Origin: Verpa conica
Taxonomy: Eukaryota; Ascomycota; Pezizomycetes; Pezizales; Morchellaceae
Assembly: GCA_033030425.1 (NCBI GenBank)
Contig: JAUFSD010000011.1
Location: 930,001-994,000, forward strand
Direction of reading: 5' to 3'
DNA: 64,000 bases
A model generated the notes under the pieces. That model saw only the letters and a list, made by a program, of their open reading frames with translations, searched no databases and had not been told where the DNA came from. The position numbers and the translations under genes were made by a program. This document shows, piece after piece, positions 21,030 to 32,049 of the stretch. The number at the start of each line of letters is the position of its first letter. The first letter of the stretch is position 1.

Positions 21030-22030
21030 CAGAGTTGTGATAGATCTTGATTGTTGGCGTTAGAGGGCCGTTGCTTCCTTCTACTAGTTATGAGCGAGAC
21101 CGTGAAAGAGTCCAGACCATCGAGGTTCTTGAATCCACCTAACAAAGCGCTACTGTCAATAGCCACCTCCCCCGGGTTCCTACAGGTAATAACAAAAAAA
21201 ATTAAAAAATACGCATTGTGACTCCATAATGCAAGGATACCTTGTGGAATTTTCCACAACATTCCTCAAGTGATTTTGGTATAGCAATACAAGTCTCTAG
21301 CCGAGAGATACTGTAATGTCTTGTGACTCACTTGGTGTCGGAAAGCAAGGGAGTATTTGTCACGTAACGAGACGACTGGTCACTTTGTGCCGTTCAATAG
21401 TACGGCCAACACTGTTCACTGGCCTGAAAATACTGCTTAGAGTTCTATCTGTGTAAATATGTGTGCCCTGTTATTGTTTGTACCATAATACTCTTAGGAT
21501 TGTATTTGCGGCGACAACGAGACGGAAGCGTTCGAGTCGTACGGCTTCGGTGATGTGTAGTTGTCGGTGTTGGGCATGGTTCGGATGGTATAACTTTACG
21601 AGTTGGAAGTAACGGCTCTTGGAGTATGGGGTTTGCTGGCTGTAGTGGAAAATCTGGTAGGGTGGATCGAGTGATGGTTCATGATTCTATCATAGGGGAA
21701 GGTATTTGACTATTAAGTTTATATAAGTCAGGAAGCTATGAATCATTCCTTGGGTGATTTTATAAAGCTTCCAACCGGGAGATCCAGACAGTATCATCCT
21801 CTGATTAAACTTATTAACATACGCCCGCAGTGGTAGTGCCCTTAGAAGAATATCAATTTCTCCCGTCCACTCAATACTACAAATAATAGAAACATGCACT
21901 GCAAGTGGTAACAGTAACATACCAAAATTACCCAGGGAGTTCTTCCCATGTCACGTGATATGAACACGTCGGGATAGGAGATCCTAGAAACATCTCTCAG
22001 GGTCACCAAACCATGAATCTCATTCCAGTC
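21030..22030. other. Mixed spacer with one possible minus-strand exon
   Basis: On the minus strand an acceptor-like TTACCTGTAG near 21183 is followed by 49 open codons ending TGA at 21029-21031 (NPGEVAIDSSALLGGFKNLD and on). No partner exon was found. At 21662 GAGTGATGGTTCATGATT resembles a block at 30455, a minor dispersed repeat. Confidence 0.3.
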
Positions 22031-22036
22031 CCAAAT

Positions 22037-22300
22037 AGTGTTCGTCATGGGGGGGTCGCTCCCCGAACCAACCGGGGAACTGTGCCAAGGAACTGCCCCG
22101 AACCGCCCCATTCCCCGGCCAGGTCGGGTTTGCCGTTTAAAAACCCTCCATTAACCGAAATTTAACCTAATTAACTACAGTGGGCCCAATGGGGCCACGC
22201 CGGTTATCCCCCCATTGAGGCGGTTTCTTCACCAAAGGTCAGGCCCTGAACCCGTGCTGGGGTGGGTTCATTGGCCCTGAATCGCCCCATGACGAACACT
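22037..22300. mobile_element. 264-bp element with perfect 16-bp terminal inverted repeats
   Basis: It begins AGTGTTCGTCATGGGG (22037-22052) and ends with the exact reverse complement (22285-22300). AAAT flanks both sides (22033-22036 and 22301-22304), a possible target duplication; a TA target is also compatible. The inside is GC-rich with repeated CCCCGAACC-like words and has no ORF, so it is a non-autonomous miniature element. No other copy was seen in the window. Confidence 0.85.
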
Positions 22301-22392
22301 AAATCCCAAACAGTAGTCGGAATATATATAGTCATAAACAAAAATAGAAAAAACACATAAAATACCTTTAACGCTACATCGATGAATTCTCG

Positions 22393-22818
22393 CTAAGATA
22401 AAAGCGTAGCACTTAGCCTATCAATCTTATCGGAAAAATCACACCACTCACGATGTGCTATAATCAAATCACGCGACAATCCCGCCGCCTCATGACTAAC
22501 CCTCGCTAGAGATAAGAATTGAGCCTTTACCACCGCACACTCTTTGTCTGCTACTAAAGCGTTTGCTTGACAGTTTTCAAAGCGCAGTAATACCTCAGTT
22601 ATTTCATTTTTGAGGCTAATGACGCAGTCCTCACATAGGGTTTGACTAGCTGTTGGGATAAGTGCTGTCAGATCATCGTGAATACTCTTGAGTAAGCTGA
22701 TGAGGGTACACATATAGGTGTAGTGGTTGATCATTGACTGAATCAAGCGGCGCTTGTATGTTGTCTGAAGGACATGCCGGAGAAGTTGGGTTTCGGTAGG
22801 GGAAAGTCTGCGCGGCAT
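22393..22818 (-). CDS. Hypothetical helical protein, 141 residues
   Basis: A single uninterrupted frame from ATG 22818 to 22393. The product is predicted from composition to be mostly alpha-helical: a basic N-terminus (MPRRLSPTETQLLRHVLQTT), then repeated Leu/Ile/Val-spaced stretches with a CEDC motif in the middle and ending in SDKIDRLSATLLS. No signal peptide or membrane segment. Resembles no family I know. It lies 92 bp from the miniature element at 22037-22300, which sits beyond its 3' end. Its length and composition set it apart from nearby chance frames. Confidence 0.55.
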   Translation of the reverse strand: MPRRLSPTETQLLRHVLQTTYKRRLIQSMINHYTYMCTLISLLKSIHDDLTALIPTASQTLCEDCVISLKNEITEVLLRFENCQANALVADKECAVVKAQFLSLARVSHEAAGLSRDLIIAHREWCDFSDKIDRLSATLLS

Positions 22819-22829
22819 TTTTATCCCTA

Positions 22830-23570
22830 GCGATAGTGATAGAGAGAATTATAGAATAACTACGGGATGATTAACGGACAGAAGATTTCTAGTATTGGTA
22901 GAAACTCAGATATCCGGTGAATATATGTATACGCGGTGATCTCAAAGCAAAGTATTCATGTTGATAATGTATATTTGAAACTCCATGGGGCCTTTCCCGG
23001 TAGACAATTAACCTAGTCTGTAGAGGCAGCTTGAAAAGATAACTCAGTCTCGCTAAAGAATACTGACCACTTACACTACCCACTCAAAGAAATGCGGGTG
23101 AAATAAGTTGACACTGATTCTTTGCGGGGGTGGGGGTCTTAGAGCGACATTGGTACCCTCACACCTCAGTGAGACGATTTTTTGTTACGTCATGTGATGG
23201 AAAGGCTTGGAGTTGGTTATCTAGGGTCGAGGGTATTGCGCAACCGATTTCGATACATGGACAAAAATGCATGGGAGCCCTTCTCTAGAAATCTCACCTA
23301 GTTAGCGAAGATACATAGTATTGGTTGGCCCGACTACCAACATCCACCGATACATGTCCCAAAAAGGAAACCCCCAAACGCTCACGAGGGGTTCCTTGCC
23401 TGGATCCTCAAGCACCGCGAATGAAGGGATACATTATCCTTCAAGTTCCTCCATTAGCTTTTCATATTAGGAAGCATCTACAAGAACTAGTAAGCCGCTA
23501 CTCGCAAGTGGAGAAATTATCGAGCGAGCCGAAACATGAAACCCTAAAATACCGACCCAGTACTCCTTAG
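22830..23570. other. 5' flank of the 141-residue gene and spacer
   Basis: No supportable gene; a plus frame at 23325-23570 is Pro/Lys-rich and unsupported. Confidence 0.35.
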
Positions 23571-23579
23571 CTAGGCGTG

Positions 23580-23806
23580 GGGAGACTTGTGGGAAGATGA
23601 GATAGAAGTAAGCGAGGCGAAAGAGCTGAATTAGGATCTCAAGAGTCAGGTTACTTCTATCTCGAGGAGTCGAATTTGTGTTTTGCTTTATTTTGCTTTT
23701 ATGTTACTCTGATTTTGTTTTGGTATTTGTTTTTATTTTGAATTTGTTGGCCAAATACCTTAGCCGAGAGATTTCATACATTTATGATTAATTCATTCAT
23801 TCAATA
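23580..23806 (+). mobile_element. Retroelement-like 3' tail with ATTC repeats
   Basis: A purine-rich stretch (GGGGAGACTTGTGGGAAGAT) is followed by a T-rich run (TTTTGCTTTATTTTGC and on), then TACATTTATGATTAATTCAT and three ATTC units. The order matches 24020-24325. This is the layout of the 3' end of many fungal non-LTR elements; the body of the element is absent. Confidence 0.5.
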
Positions 23807-24019
23807 CTTTTTGAACTCGCTAGTACCGAGTAACAAGTGGTGACCCACTCTCTGGGACCTTACGTAACACAATCTCTCATAACATTTTTGTTTTGTTTTC
23901 CTTATTAAGCGAATGAACCTTTCTCGAAATATAACTGCTATCTCAGAAAGTTGTATTTGATATAGAATACGTCCTACATAGATTTGAAGCCAATTGTTTA
24001 TATTTTGTGTTGTTAGTAC

Positions 24020-24325
24020 GAAGACATGGTAGAAGGGCAGAGAGAGAGAGAAGAATGGGAGCCGGTGGGGAGACATGTGGGAAGACGTGGCGAGCGGTGA
24101 GAAAGTGGAAAGTGAGAGAAGACAGGGAAAGTGAGAAAGCCGAGAAGAGCGGAAAAGCATGCCGATTTAGTCACTAATTCTTTGTTTATTTTTCTTTTTG
24201 TATTTTGGTTCAGTTTTGTTATTTTTGCTATTTGACAATTAGGACATAGGCCTTTGGTGTATGGTGCGGGTACTATAGCCTTTGTGCTCCATGTACTTAT
24301 GATTAATTTATTCATTCATTCATTG
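24020..24325 (+). mobile_element. Second retroelement-like 3' tail with ATTC repeats
   Basis: It shows the same order as the preceding tail: purine-rich part (GGGGAGACATGTGGGAAGAC), T-rich run, a GGACATAGGCCTTTGGTGT block, TACTTATGATTAATTTATTC and a run of ATTC units ending near 24323. Direct orientation, about 500 bp from the first copy. Confidence 0.5.
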
Positions 24326-24329
24326 TGTT

Positions 24330-25910
24330 GTTGGTACTGATTGGGGTTAGGGTTGCTTGAGGAACTTGAGAATCTCCATGCGTAATCCGGTCTTGGCACT
24401 CTAACACAGAATTAGCCCCACAGCCTTTCAAGACACACCATAAAAAAAATCTATTTACCAGCTTTTAAGCGGAATAGACCAATTCTCATTACTTGGGGCT
24501 ATCTATTCCACTAATAATCATAGTAATTAGAGCCTGAATGAATGTGTGGTGAATATTACAGGGCGGTTGTTTCTGGTGTATTTTTCAGCGGCGCTCACCA
24601 CCTACAGGCGAAAACTATACATAGCGGTACGTTACATAGGGAGGTATTTTCTAGAATCCATGATTCCACATAAGTATCTTTCAACAAGTCTATTCGAGAT
24701 CATAGAATATTAGTGATTCCAGGCTTGGTGATAGAATCAATGAATCAGAAAAGAACGTATTGAAAGAAAGTTCCGGTTATCCCACCTACAAAGCATTAGT
24801 GTCCCAGGCCTGGCAATCCAGCTAATCTCGGCTCGCCCTTTTTTCCCCTCAACTTCTCTCCCCCAGCACACAAAACTAGGAACAACAATACAAGAATTAA
24901 AAAGATAGAGGCATTTAAATGCCTCTCGAACCGTTTAACTCTTTGATAAAAAAAAGTGGAGAATGACGAAAATTAAAAACAACGAAAATCTAGGCATCCT
25001 CCATATCTTAGCTCTATCTCTACACCGTACGGATTATAAATGATGCCCGCTAAGGGGCTGGTCAGAACTGAAAATAACATAGATTCAAGGTTATAGAATA
25101 ACTATTAAGAGAGGTATCTAGTCTTAACACCGCTAAAGATATACGTTCTTAAACTGTAAATCTTTACGAAGCTATTTTTTATGATTCTTTCCTAACTACT
25201 GCCCCCACATGTAGGGATGGTGGAGCCCCGCACAAGGCTGGGAGCCGAGCGTCACGGTCTATCACTCGACCCGACGAAGTTTACACGCGAACCTTGGCGG
25301 AAACTGCCGTTCCTCCTGGTATTCGCCCCAGGATGCAAGTATGGATACACTCTTATATACATATATAACGTAGAGCCGTAGAATCTCGATTCCATTCGGC
25401 CTTAGCAATTCTAGCCAGAGCAATATTTCTCAGTAGTAATGCAGATCTTATTTACAGCCCCAGTAGGCTAGACTGAGCAGCAACTATCAGCAAACGAGAG
25501 TATTTCTTGTTCCGCAAGCTCAGAGCCTCCAACAGAAAATTTCGTCAGAGCAGGAGATGAGTGTCGCATACAACAATTTCAACCGCTTGCGCGTTATACT
25601 CCTTAACTCTAACACGGCAACCCTCATGATAGAAGTATTACTTAATCATCAATTAACTATTTCAGAGACTTTACGGGCATCTCCACCCAAGCAGATTATT
25701 GTTAATTTTAAATGCGAAAATCCCCCCGTTACAAGTTACTCGCTATTTCCACCTGTTTTCCTGGCCCAGTCCCCATGGCCTTTAGCGATCAGCACTAGCG
25801 GCGGGAACTGCCAATCCACGAGTTCTTGTTTTCACAAAACCCTTACCACTGTAAATAATTACTTCCAAAACAGTAATACTATAATAATTAGAGCTAAATG
25901 ATATTTGAAA
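24330..25910. other. AT-rich spacer
   Basis: No supportable gene. The frame 25557-25901 starts in AT-rich DNA and has no splice or coding support. Confidence 0.4.
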
Positions 25911-25948
25911 ATCAGGTAATGTATTGTGGAAAGGTATCACAGAAATGC

Positions 25949-26101
25949 ATCCGGGAAAGGCATTATTCCTGCTCACAATTTTTTGTATGGGTAAAGCATC
26001 ATGGAAAGGCATCGTTTTCCCTAGTTACACATTACCTTGGTGCTTACCTAATGCTTTACCCATACAAAATCTTGCGGGTAAAAGTGATGCCTTTCCCGGA
26101 T
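25949..26101. repeat. Foldback: 51-bp imperfect inverted repeats around a 51-bp centre
   Basis: Left arm 25949-25999 (ATCCGGGAAAGGCAT to GGGTAAAGCAT) pairs with right arm 26051-26101 (ATGCTTTACCC to ATGCCTTTCCCGGAT). Both ends of the arms match exactly; the middle is diverged. An outer AGGTAATG at 25914 also recurs inverted near 26029-26036. Frames through it are palindrome translations. Confidence 0.8.
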
Positions 26102-26300
26102 CCATTTCCTCACGCTGTAGAGCTGGTGCATGCGAAAATAAAAGCAAAAGCAAGAACACCAACTGTTCTATGGGCTTTATAGCGTCTATCTTTACGTACC
26201 CATACATGCCCGCTAGTGGCCGCGATACTCTCAGCATTGTTGCTTGCACCGGAACTCCACACCTTACACACTATTAGGCTGGAGTCCTAGTTTGAGCTAG

Positions 26301-26751
26301 CTATGGTGCGCGGTCTCAAATGTGCTAGCCGAATCCGAGGTGAAATAGCAACCCACACCGAATCTAGGCCAAACTTCAATAATCTGGGCATGCAAAAAAT
26401 AAAATAAAAATCCCTACAAGCTCAAGTGTATGTTCAATAGAGAAAAAAATACTGCCAATATATAATTATAATAGAGCTTTACCTCTGGTATATCCATTCT
26501 TACTTGTTAGGCCATGTGTAGCATCCATCATGCTTGAGTATTTCTAGGAATTGTTCCATCTGGCACTTTTTGCAGCCAAAAATGAAGTTTTGTTCCACAA
26601 CAACCACACATCCCCAAGCCTAATAAAAAGATATGGAGCTTTATTGAGGCTTTAGCAGGCCACATATCTTTTTGTTAGTGATTTGGCTGCTTGTAGGGGC
26701 CGGAATATCGCCCCAAATACTGTGACACATTTAAGACTGCGCGCACTATAG
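26301..26751 (+). mobile_element. Complete 451-bp inverted-repeat element
   Basis: The left end CTATGGTGCGCGGTCTCAAA and the right end (26726-26751), read in reverse complement as CTATAGTGCGCGCAGTCTTA, form terminal repeats of about 24-26 bp. There is no coding capacity. Relatives lie at 4287, 4536, 8353 and 26752. It best defines the family. The target duplication is unclear; the right end abuts another copy. Confidence 0.8.
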
Positions 26752-26845
26752 CTATGGTGTGCGGTCTTAAATGTGCTAGCCGAGCCCGGGTATAGAACAG
26801 TAAGCCACATCAAACTTCGACAATCTGTGTGAGGCATAGAGCTAT
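26752..26845 (+). mobile_element. Abutting 5' fragment of the same element family
   Basis: CTATGGTGTGCGGTCTTAAA begins directly after the end of the complete copy and can be followed for about 90 bp against 26301-26400 (GCTAGCCGAGCCCGG, then AAACTTCGACAATCTG) before similarity ends. Confidence 0.65.
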
Positions 26846-27061
26846 TTTTGTTAATAAAATTTGAGTACTAGTTATATAAATGAACAGTATTACACTCACT
26901 ATAAAACAAATCTCTATATTTGATTTCTCTCTACTTCTACCTTCTATTTCTCGATTTTAGGCCATCTTAACTAGCCTTCAACTAGAACAACAAACAATTA
27001 TAGTGAGTGACCTTTTTTGCTGCTATCAAGGTCTGTAATTCTTTTTAAATTTTATTACCAT

Positions 27062-27190
27062 TCACCTCGAGCCACCTCGAGGCAAGCAGAGGGAGGTCTC
27101 GAGGTGGCTCGGCCTCAGGACCCCCCGGCCTTGCCCTCTCTCGAGGCAAATACCTCGAGGCGAGGCCCCGAGGCGCCTCGGCTTCGTGGA
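27062..27190. repeat. GC-rich island of CTCGAG palindromes
   Basis: Perfect 13-bp inverted repeats at 27069-27081 (GAGCCACCTCGAG) and 27098-27110, followed by more CCTCGAGG-type words. It is sharply GC-rich in AT-rich surroundings, and looks like a remnant of a foldback element. The frames across it on both strands follow the palindrome. Confidence 0.65.
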
Positions 27191-27199
27191 CCACACTGT

Positions 27200-30100
27200 T
27201 TATGGGAACTCTTTGGTTTTTCAAGCCCCCTAGGGGAATATTGGGGGAAAGGAAAGAAAGGGATACCCAGTAGCAGGAATTCGCATATACGGCTAAAATG
27301 CAGGTAAGTACACAAGTTCTCAAAAATAACCGATAATACAAATACTTACGAAGTCTAGCCCTAGAAGAAACTAGAGCGTACCTGAACATCTCTTGCATTA
27401 ATCAAGTGCCTTAGAGGGATCTGTATTGTTTGATTGGTTCGCTCGCTTTGACCATCCCACAGATCTGGTAAAGCCAGACATCACTTTCTTCCGTACTTTT
27501 CATTCTTTTGTGAATTCTGGCGGCAGAAAAGACAAGACGAGGTAGCGATGTAACACGGGATTGAATTCTTTTCACTTCCATCTCAAATGTCACCCAAGAA
27601 AGCACCCTTTAACCCGGGAAGACAAGGAACATTAGACGTCTTATTTTCGTGCCTTCTCCACTTTCGCAAACTCACCCCTTCATGTACATTTAAAGAGAAG
27701 TCTATAGTGCTTTAGAAAATGGGGCTGATCCGAGGAGGAGGAATCGGCAGGATTGTGCGGCACGTCCCACAAACTGGAGCCTCCCGACTTGAAAGGACCG
27801 AGGGGCAGAAAGCTGAAGCACCGAATGAAAAACCCAAGAAAGATGCGAATGAATGAGCACCAAAAAGAGCTGGATGTCCTCGGCTGCTTTGTTATATTCC
27901 TCGTTGGCGTGCACCAAATGCAAGCCCTAAACAATCTTAATCTTGTTTGAAGATCTCTCTCGAAAATTAAAAACGATGAATCGGCAATGGAGTAGATTAG
28001 GAAGCACCCGCTTGTGAAGAAGCACACCCCAGTCAATCCATTGACTAAAATCTCAGACGTTCTTTCTCTTGGCGTTCGTTCTCGAGACGTAGCCGTTCCT
28101 TTTCTGCTTCATTCGCTAAACGTTGGTTAACAATCTAGTCGCCGACGAAAGAAAAAGAGTTCTCCCTGTGCTCTAACACAACTCGTACTATCTAGATACC
28201 CTTACCATGAGCTCCCCCGTCGAAATTTCGAATCTTCTTCAGCGCTGTCTCCTTCTCACCAGCCTCTATAAAACCTGCTAACAAACATAGCGGGAGCTGT
28301 CGCCGAAGAAATCTTTCGCCAATCAACTAAATGCTCTTGGCATCCTTTTCCTTCACATCTACTTCAGGAACTCCAAAATATATCTGATAAACTTAAAAGA
28401 ATTAGATCTAAATCAGGAGGGTATGTTGCTGCATGACTATAAAGTTTTTACGATGTCGCTTTATAATGTCGTCTCTCTAACCTTGAAATATAGTATTGAT
28501 GGGAGAATACATTAGGAGGCGGTCATCCGGTGGATCAGATTCGCAACTAAAACGCTTCGGATACTTCCGCGGTCGTTTGTCTTTTAAAATCTGTACCTTT
28601 AATTTCAATTTATTGGACTCCTCCTTGTATTTTTCAACTTGGAAGAGAGGGCCGCAGTTGTAGAGCTTATGGCCGGAAAAGGTCGCAGAAGATGTGCGTG
28701 CTCAAACCGTGTCGTATTGATCTTGGAAGCCTTATACGAAATAAAGAGAGCCATGAGAAACAGGAATCTCTTTCTTTTTTTTTTTGACTTAAGCGCAGCT
28801 TTAGATACAGCGTAGGCTGAGAAAGCGAGGGGGCTGGGTGCGTTGGGCCTTGGGAACATACCGCATTGAGTATTGCAGAATCCCAGGGATTCAAAAGCTC
28901 GAGTAGATACCACCGCCGTAATACCGCTTTTGCCGCATCCCGTCTTGTCTGTCGCGCAGCCACATAATCCCCCTTCTCCTCAAATGCAAGCTATTTCTCT
29001 CTACTTTAGTTACAGAGGTATTTAGGCGTTCTTCATCACCCTCACAACCTCCTCGACAAGACAGCAGCTGTCTCCCTGACTCCCGTTGTGGCAAGCAGGA
29101 AAAACAGGCTCTGGCCAAATATCCAGGCCCACCCAATGCTCCTGCCTTTCTCAATACTCAAAGAGAACTCTCTCTCTGCGTACCGAGATTTTTCATTGAT
29201 CAACACCACGACGTTTCATGCATTTGCCAAGAAGTGAAGACGAGAAACAGACGAATTTGACTTTGGCTTTTAAGAATAATATACTTAATATTTATGAAGA
29301 AGGCAAAAAATATTTTAAAATGAACTATTCCCTGAAGCTGAATATCGAACCCTATCCGTGCTAAACTTGCTCTAGAGGAGGCGGGTGGATTTGGTTTCTT
29401 TAATCTCCGCACCTTTATACTAACGAATAGAACCGTGTTCCCGGAGGGCTATTACTTCAACACTTAGCTACGAGCAGCGAGGCAACCCGAACCCTCAACA
29501 AGAAATTCAGGGTCTTTGCTGGGAACGTAGCTGATGAACCCCATGCGGCGAGCAGGGGTTTATCGAAAAGTATATACACGCAAGCCATGAAGACAAGGAT
29601 TGTCCCTTTTGACGCTTGCGGAATAGAGTTTCGTCATTTCTCAACACAATTAAAACGTGCTGGCGGCTTTGGTAAGACTAGAAAACTTGAATATCATGAG
29701 CCGCTTTTTTCACTCGACCTGATACTTGACTCTGTACACAATCCCAAAAAATCTCCAGCCGATTGAACAAAAGAGGAAAAAATTGCAATTTCAGGCCAGA
29801 AACTGAGAAATCCAAAACTTTTCCTGGAATGCAATTTTGAGGAATTCTTGGAACTGTTAAAGTATTTGCGGAGAACCCCTAAAGAGCCCTTCCTTGCCGT
29901 GACGGACTGGGAATAGTGATTTTGTAGCTTTTTTGAATCACCTCGTCGGTTAATGCACTATTGCAATTGCTATTACTCTTTTTCAGGAGGGGGCGTTTTG
30001 TTAGGCAAATATCTTGGCTGATTTCGCTGGTGGGGGCGCGGTTGCATTTCTTGGTATCCTATTGGCCCTTCTCTCTCGTCATCTCAGCACCACCATACTC

Positions 30101-31250
30101 TCAAACACCTGGGATTGCAGTGAGAGCTGAGATATCTTGTTCCGAGGGAGAAGTTCATCAAAATATTCCTGTCTTTGAAAAACGTCCCCTTTTCTGTTTT
30201 GTATTTGCAATTTTGAAGTAGCTATTAGTGTAAAAAGTTTTGGGGAAGGTCCAGTTGATAAAAGAAACCCGGAAACTTATAGGAAAGGTGATAAAGGATC
30301 TAATTTCCAGTTGTCGCAAACTAAAAGAAGTTTGACGAGAAGTAATAAAAACCCCAAAGTGGGGGCTCTGCAAAAATCGTGAAAAGAGCAGTACCCAAGT
30401 GCTCTTACTCTGCACCACCCTCCGGAGGGAATTTGGGGTGCAACGTTTGCTGGACCGAGTGATGGTTTATGATTGGAGGTAAGGACCAGCTTAAAATACT
30501 TTCTTCTCAAACCGAGGTTACTTCCACGAGACTGAGAGGCCGTAGAATAATGACTTCCCGTTCGTCTCTCCGTTATCCCGGAGATTTTGAGTCGCAGAAA
30601 CTAAGAATTGCGCGGGGAACGAATTATGACAGAGTACGTGTAGACTGGTCTCCAATAGATTGGTGAATTTTAAGGCTTGGTTTGTTTTGTTCTTCGGTCA
30701 GTTTGCGTCATTTTTCGATTGAAGAGGTTTTGTCCTTTTTTTTCCTTACGCTGTTTCTGTAATTTGGACCATTAAGCGAAGACTCAATTTTGTTTTGACA
30801 TCTACTCACTAAATAAACCGGACACTTAAGCCCATTTTGAGAAACTAGCGCTGTTGAATCACTTTCGTGCCCTTTGAAAGAATACAACTCCGAGGCTATT
30901 TTGCAGATTTTACGGGAACTGGTAGAAAGGATCTGGAGCTTAAGATCTACCGGGGGGACAGTGCTGCGAACCCTAGGTACAATCGGATTTGAAATTGGAC
31001 AACAACAGCCACAAACCTCGCCATTGATAACAGGCCTAATGAGTAGCCTTGCGATTATTCCATCCTCTTTGTTTGAATTAGTTTAATCCCTACCCGCTAC
31101 CAAAACTAGTCCCGCGGTATGTTAGTTCATGGATTATCACTCGAGTACCGTAGAAAGTGGTGCACCGACTCCACCGGTAACCGTGACACTTAATCGGGGC
31201 TCTTTTTTCTTGCTTTGCCGTCTGTCGCCAAGTCTACAGCCTTAAATGGA
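27200..31250. other. 4-kb region without a supportable gene
   Basis: Overlapping 60-118 codon frames on both strands (for example 27680-28036, 28605-29154 minus, 30158-30418) have no consistent splice joins. A run of T/A-rich simple sequence is at about 28770-28790. The region may hold decayed coding sequence but I cannot model it. Confidence 0.35.
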
Positions 31251-31253
31251 ACA

Positions 31254-31655
31254 TTAATACTCTTTAGTAAATGCTCCAACCCCGACCTGAAGCTCGACGA
31301 TCTCGAGGAAGTTACGCTGCTTCCGAATCCTGCTATTTTCTACCACAACATCTAGAATTATAGTCCATTTACGGTTTGTGCGAACTGGCGGCATCAATTT
31401 AGACGAGAAAGAGCTGAAATCCAGATCCAATCCGTGAAGGATTTCAGTAAGAGCAACGCCTATATTTAAAAGAAAAAGAAAAATATGCACATCTAACCAA
31501 CTCTCCCGAAAAAGGCACTTTTGGGCGGTTGGATGTTTTTGGAAAGGAATGGATGCGAGGAAGGTTGGGTAGAGTTCATCACCTGGGATATGAAGCAGAG
31601 GGTAAGAAATTAGAGTTGCTTGTGTTGTTGCCGAGGCTCTTGCTAGATGTAGCAA
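31254..31655 (-). CDS. Candidate ORF, up to 133 codons, possibly spliced
   Basis: The C-terminal part (from about 31460 down) looks coding: LTEILHGLDLDFSS, then a basic region and FLEIVELQVGVGAF. A pyrimidine-rich stretch ending AAATATAG at about 31461 could be the end of a 42-bp in-frame intron with a GTTGGT donor, the donor also used in the SRA gene. No ATG start is evident. Family unknown. Confidence 0.3.
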   Translation of the reverse strand: MLHLARASATTQATLISYPLLHIPGDELYPTFLASIPFQKHPTAQKCLFRESWLDVHIFLFLLNIGVALTEILHGLDLDFSSFSSKLMPPVRTNRKWTIILDVVVENSRIRKQRNFLEIVELQVGVGAFTKEY

Positions 31656-31942
31656 CCAAAGTAGGGGATGGAGCGTTGTGTGGGAGCCTAAGTAAGATTA
31701 CGCCGTGCGAAGCAGTGCGGCTGCCATGCCGATACATAAGGTGCTCAGTAGTCGGTGGCCGGTGGCACATGTACATACAGGACAAGCTTATAGAAACATC
31801 TGCAGAATATCAAGATACATAAGGAATAAGAGTTAAACCAATTGAATTTAGTCGAAGTGTATTGAAATAGAAATAATTTAATTTCGTGGGAGAGTGGAAT
31901 GTGTCGGGGCTGTTGGACCCTGGGGCATTGCTTGGCAAAAAA

Positions 31943-32042
31943 TCATTTCCCACGAGTGATAGGCTGTGCACAAGCTGTTGCCATAGCGATCATTTCCCAC
32001 GAGTGATAGGCTGTGCACGAAGTGTTGCCAAAGCGATCATTT
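31943..32042 (+). repeat. 47-bp direct tandem repeat, two copies plus remnant
   Basis: TCATTTCCCACGAGTGATAG starts at 31943 and 31990; both copies run through GGCTGTGCAC and GTTGCCA to AGCGA. A third copy begins at 32037 with TCATTTC and ends. Confidence 0.9.
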
Positions 32043-32049
32043 CTAGGCC

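Noticed and set aside
25782..26277. Several 74-117 codon frames on both strands
   Set aside because: They translate the arms of the foldback element; no independent coding support.
27017..27398. 96- and 117-codon frames on opposite strands
   Set aside because: They arise from the GC-rich palindrome cluster, which is open on both strands.
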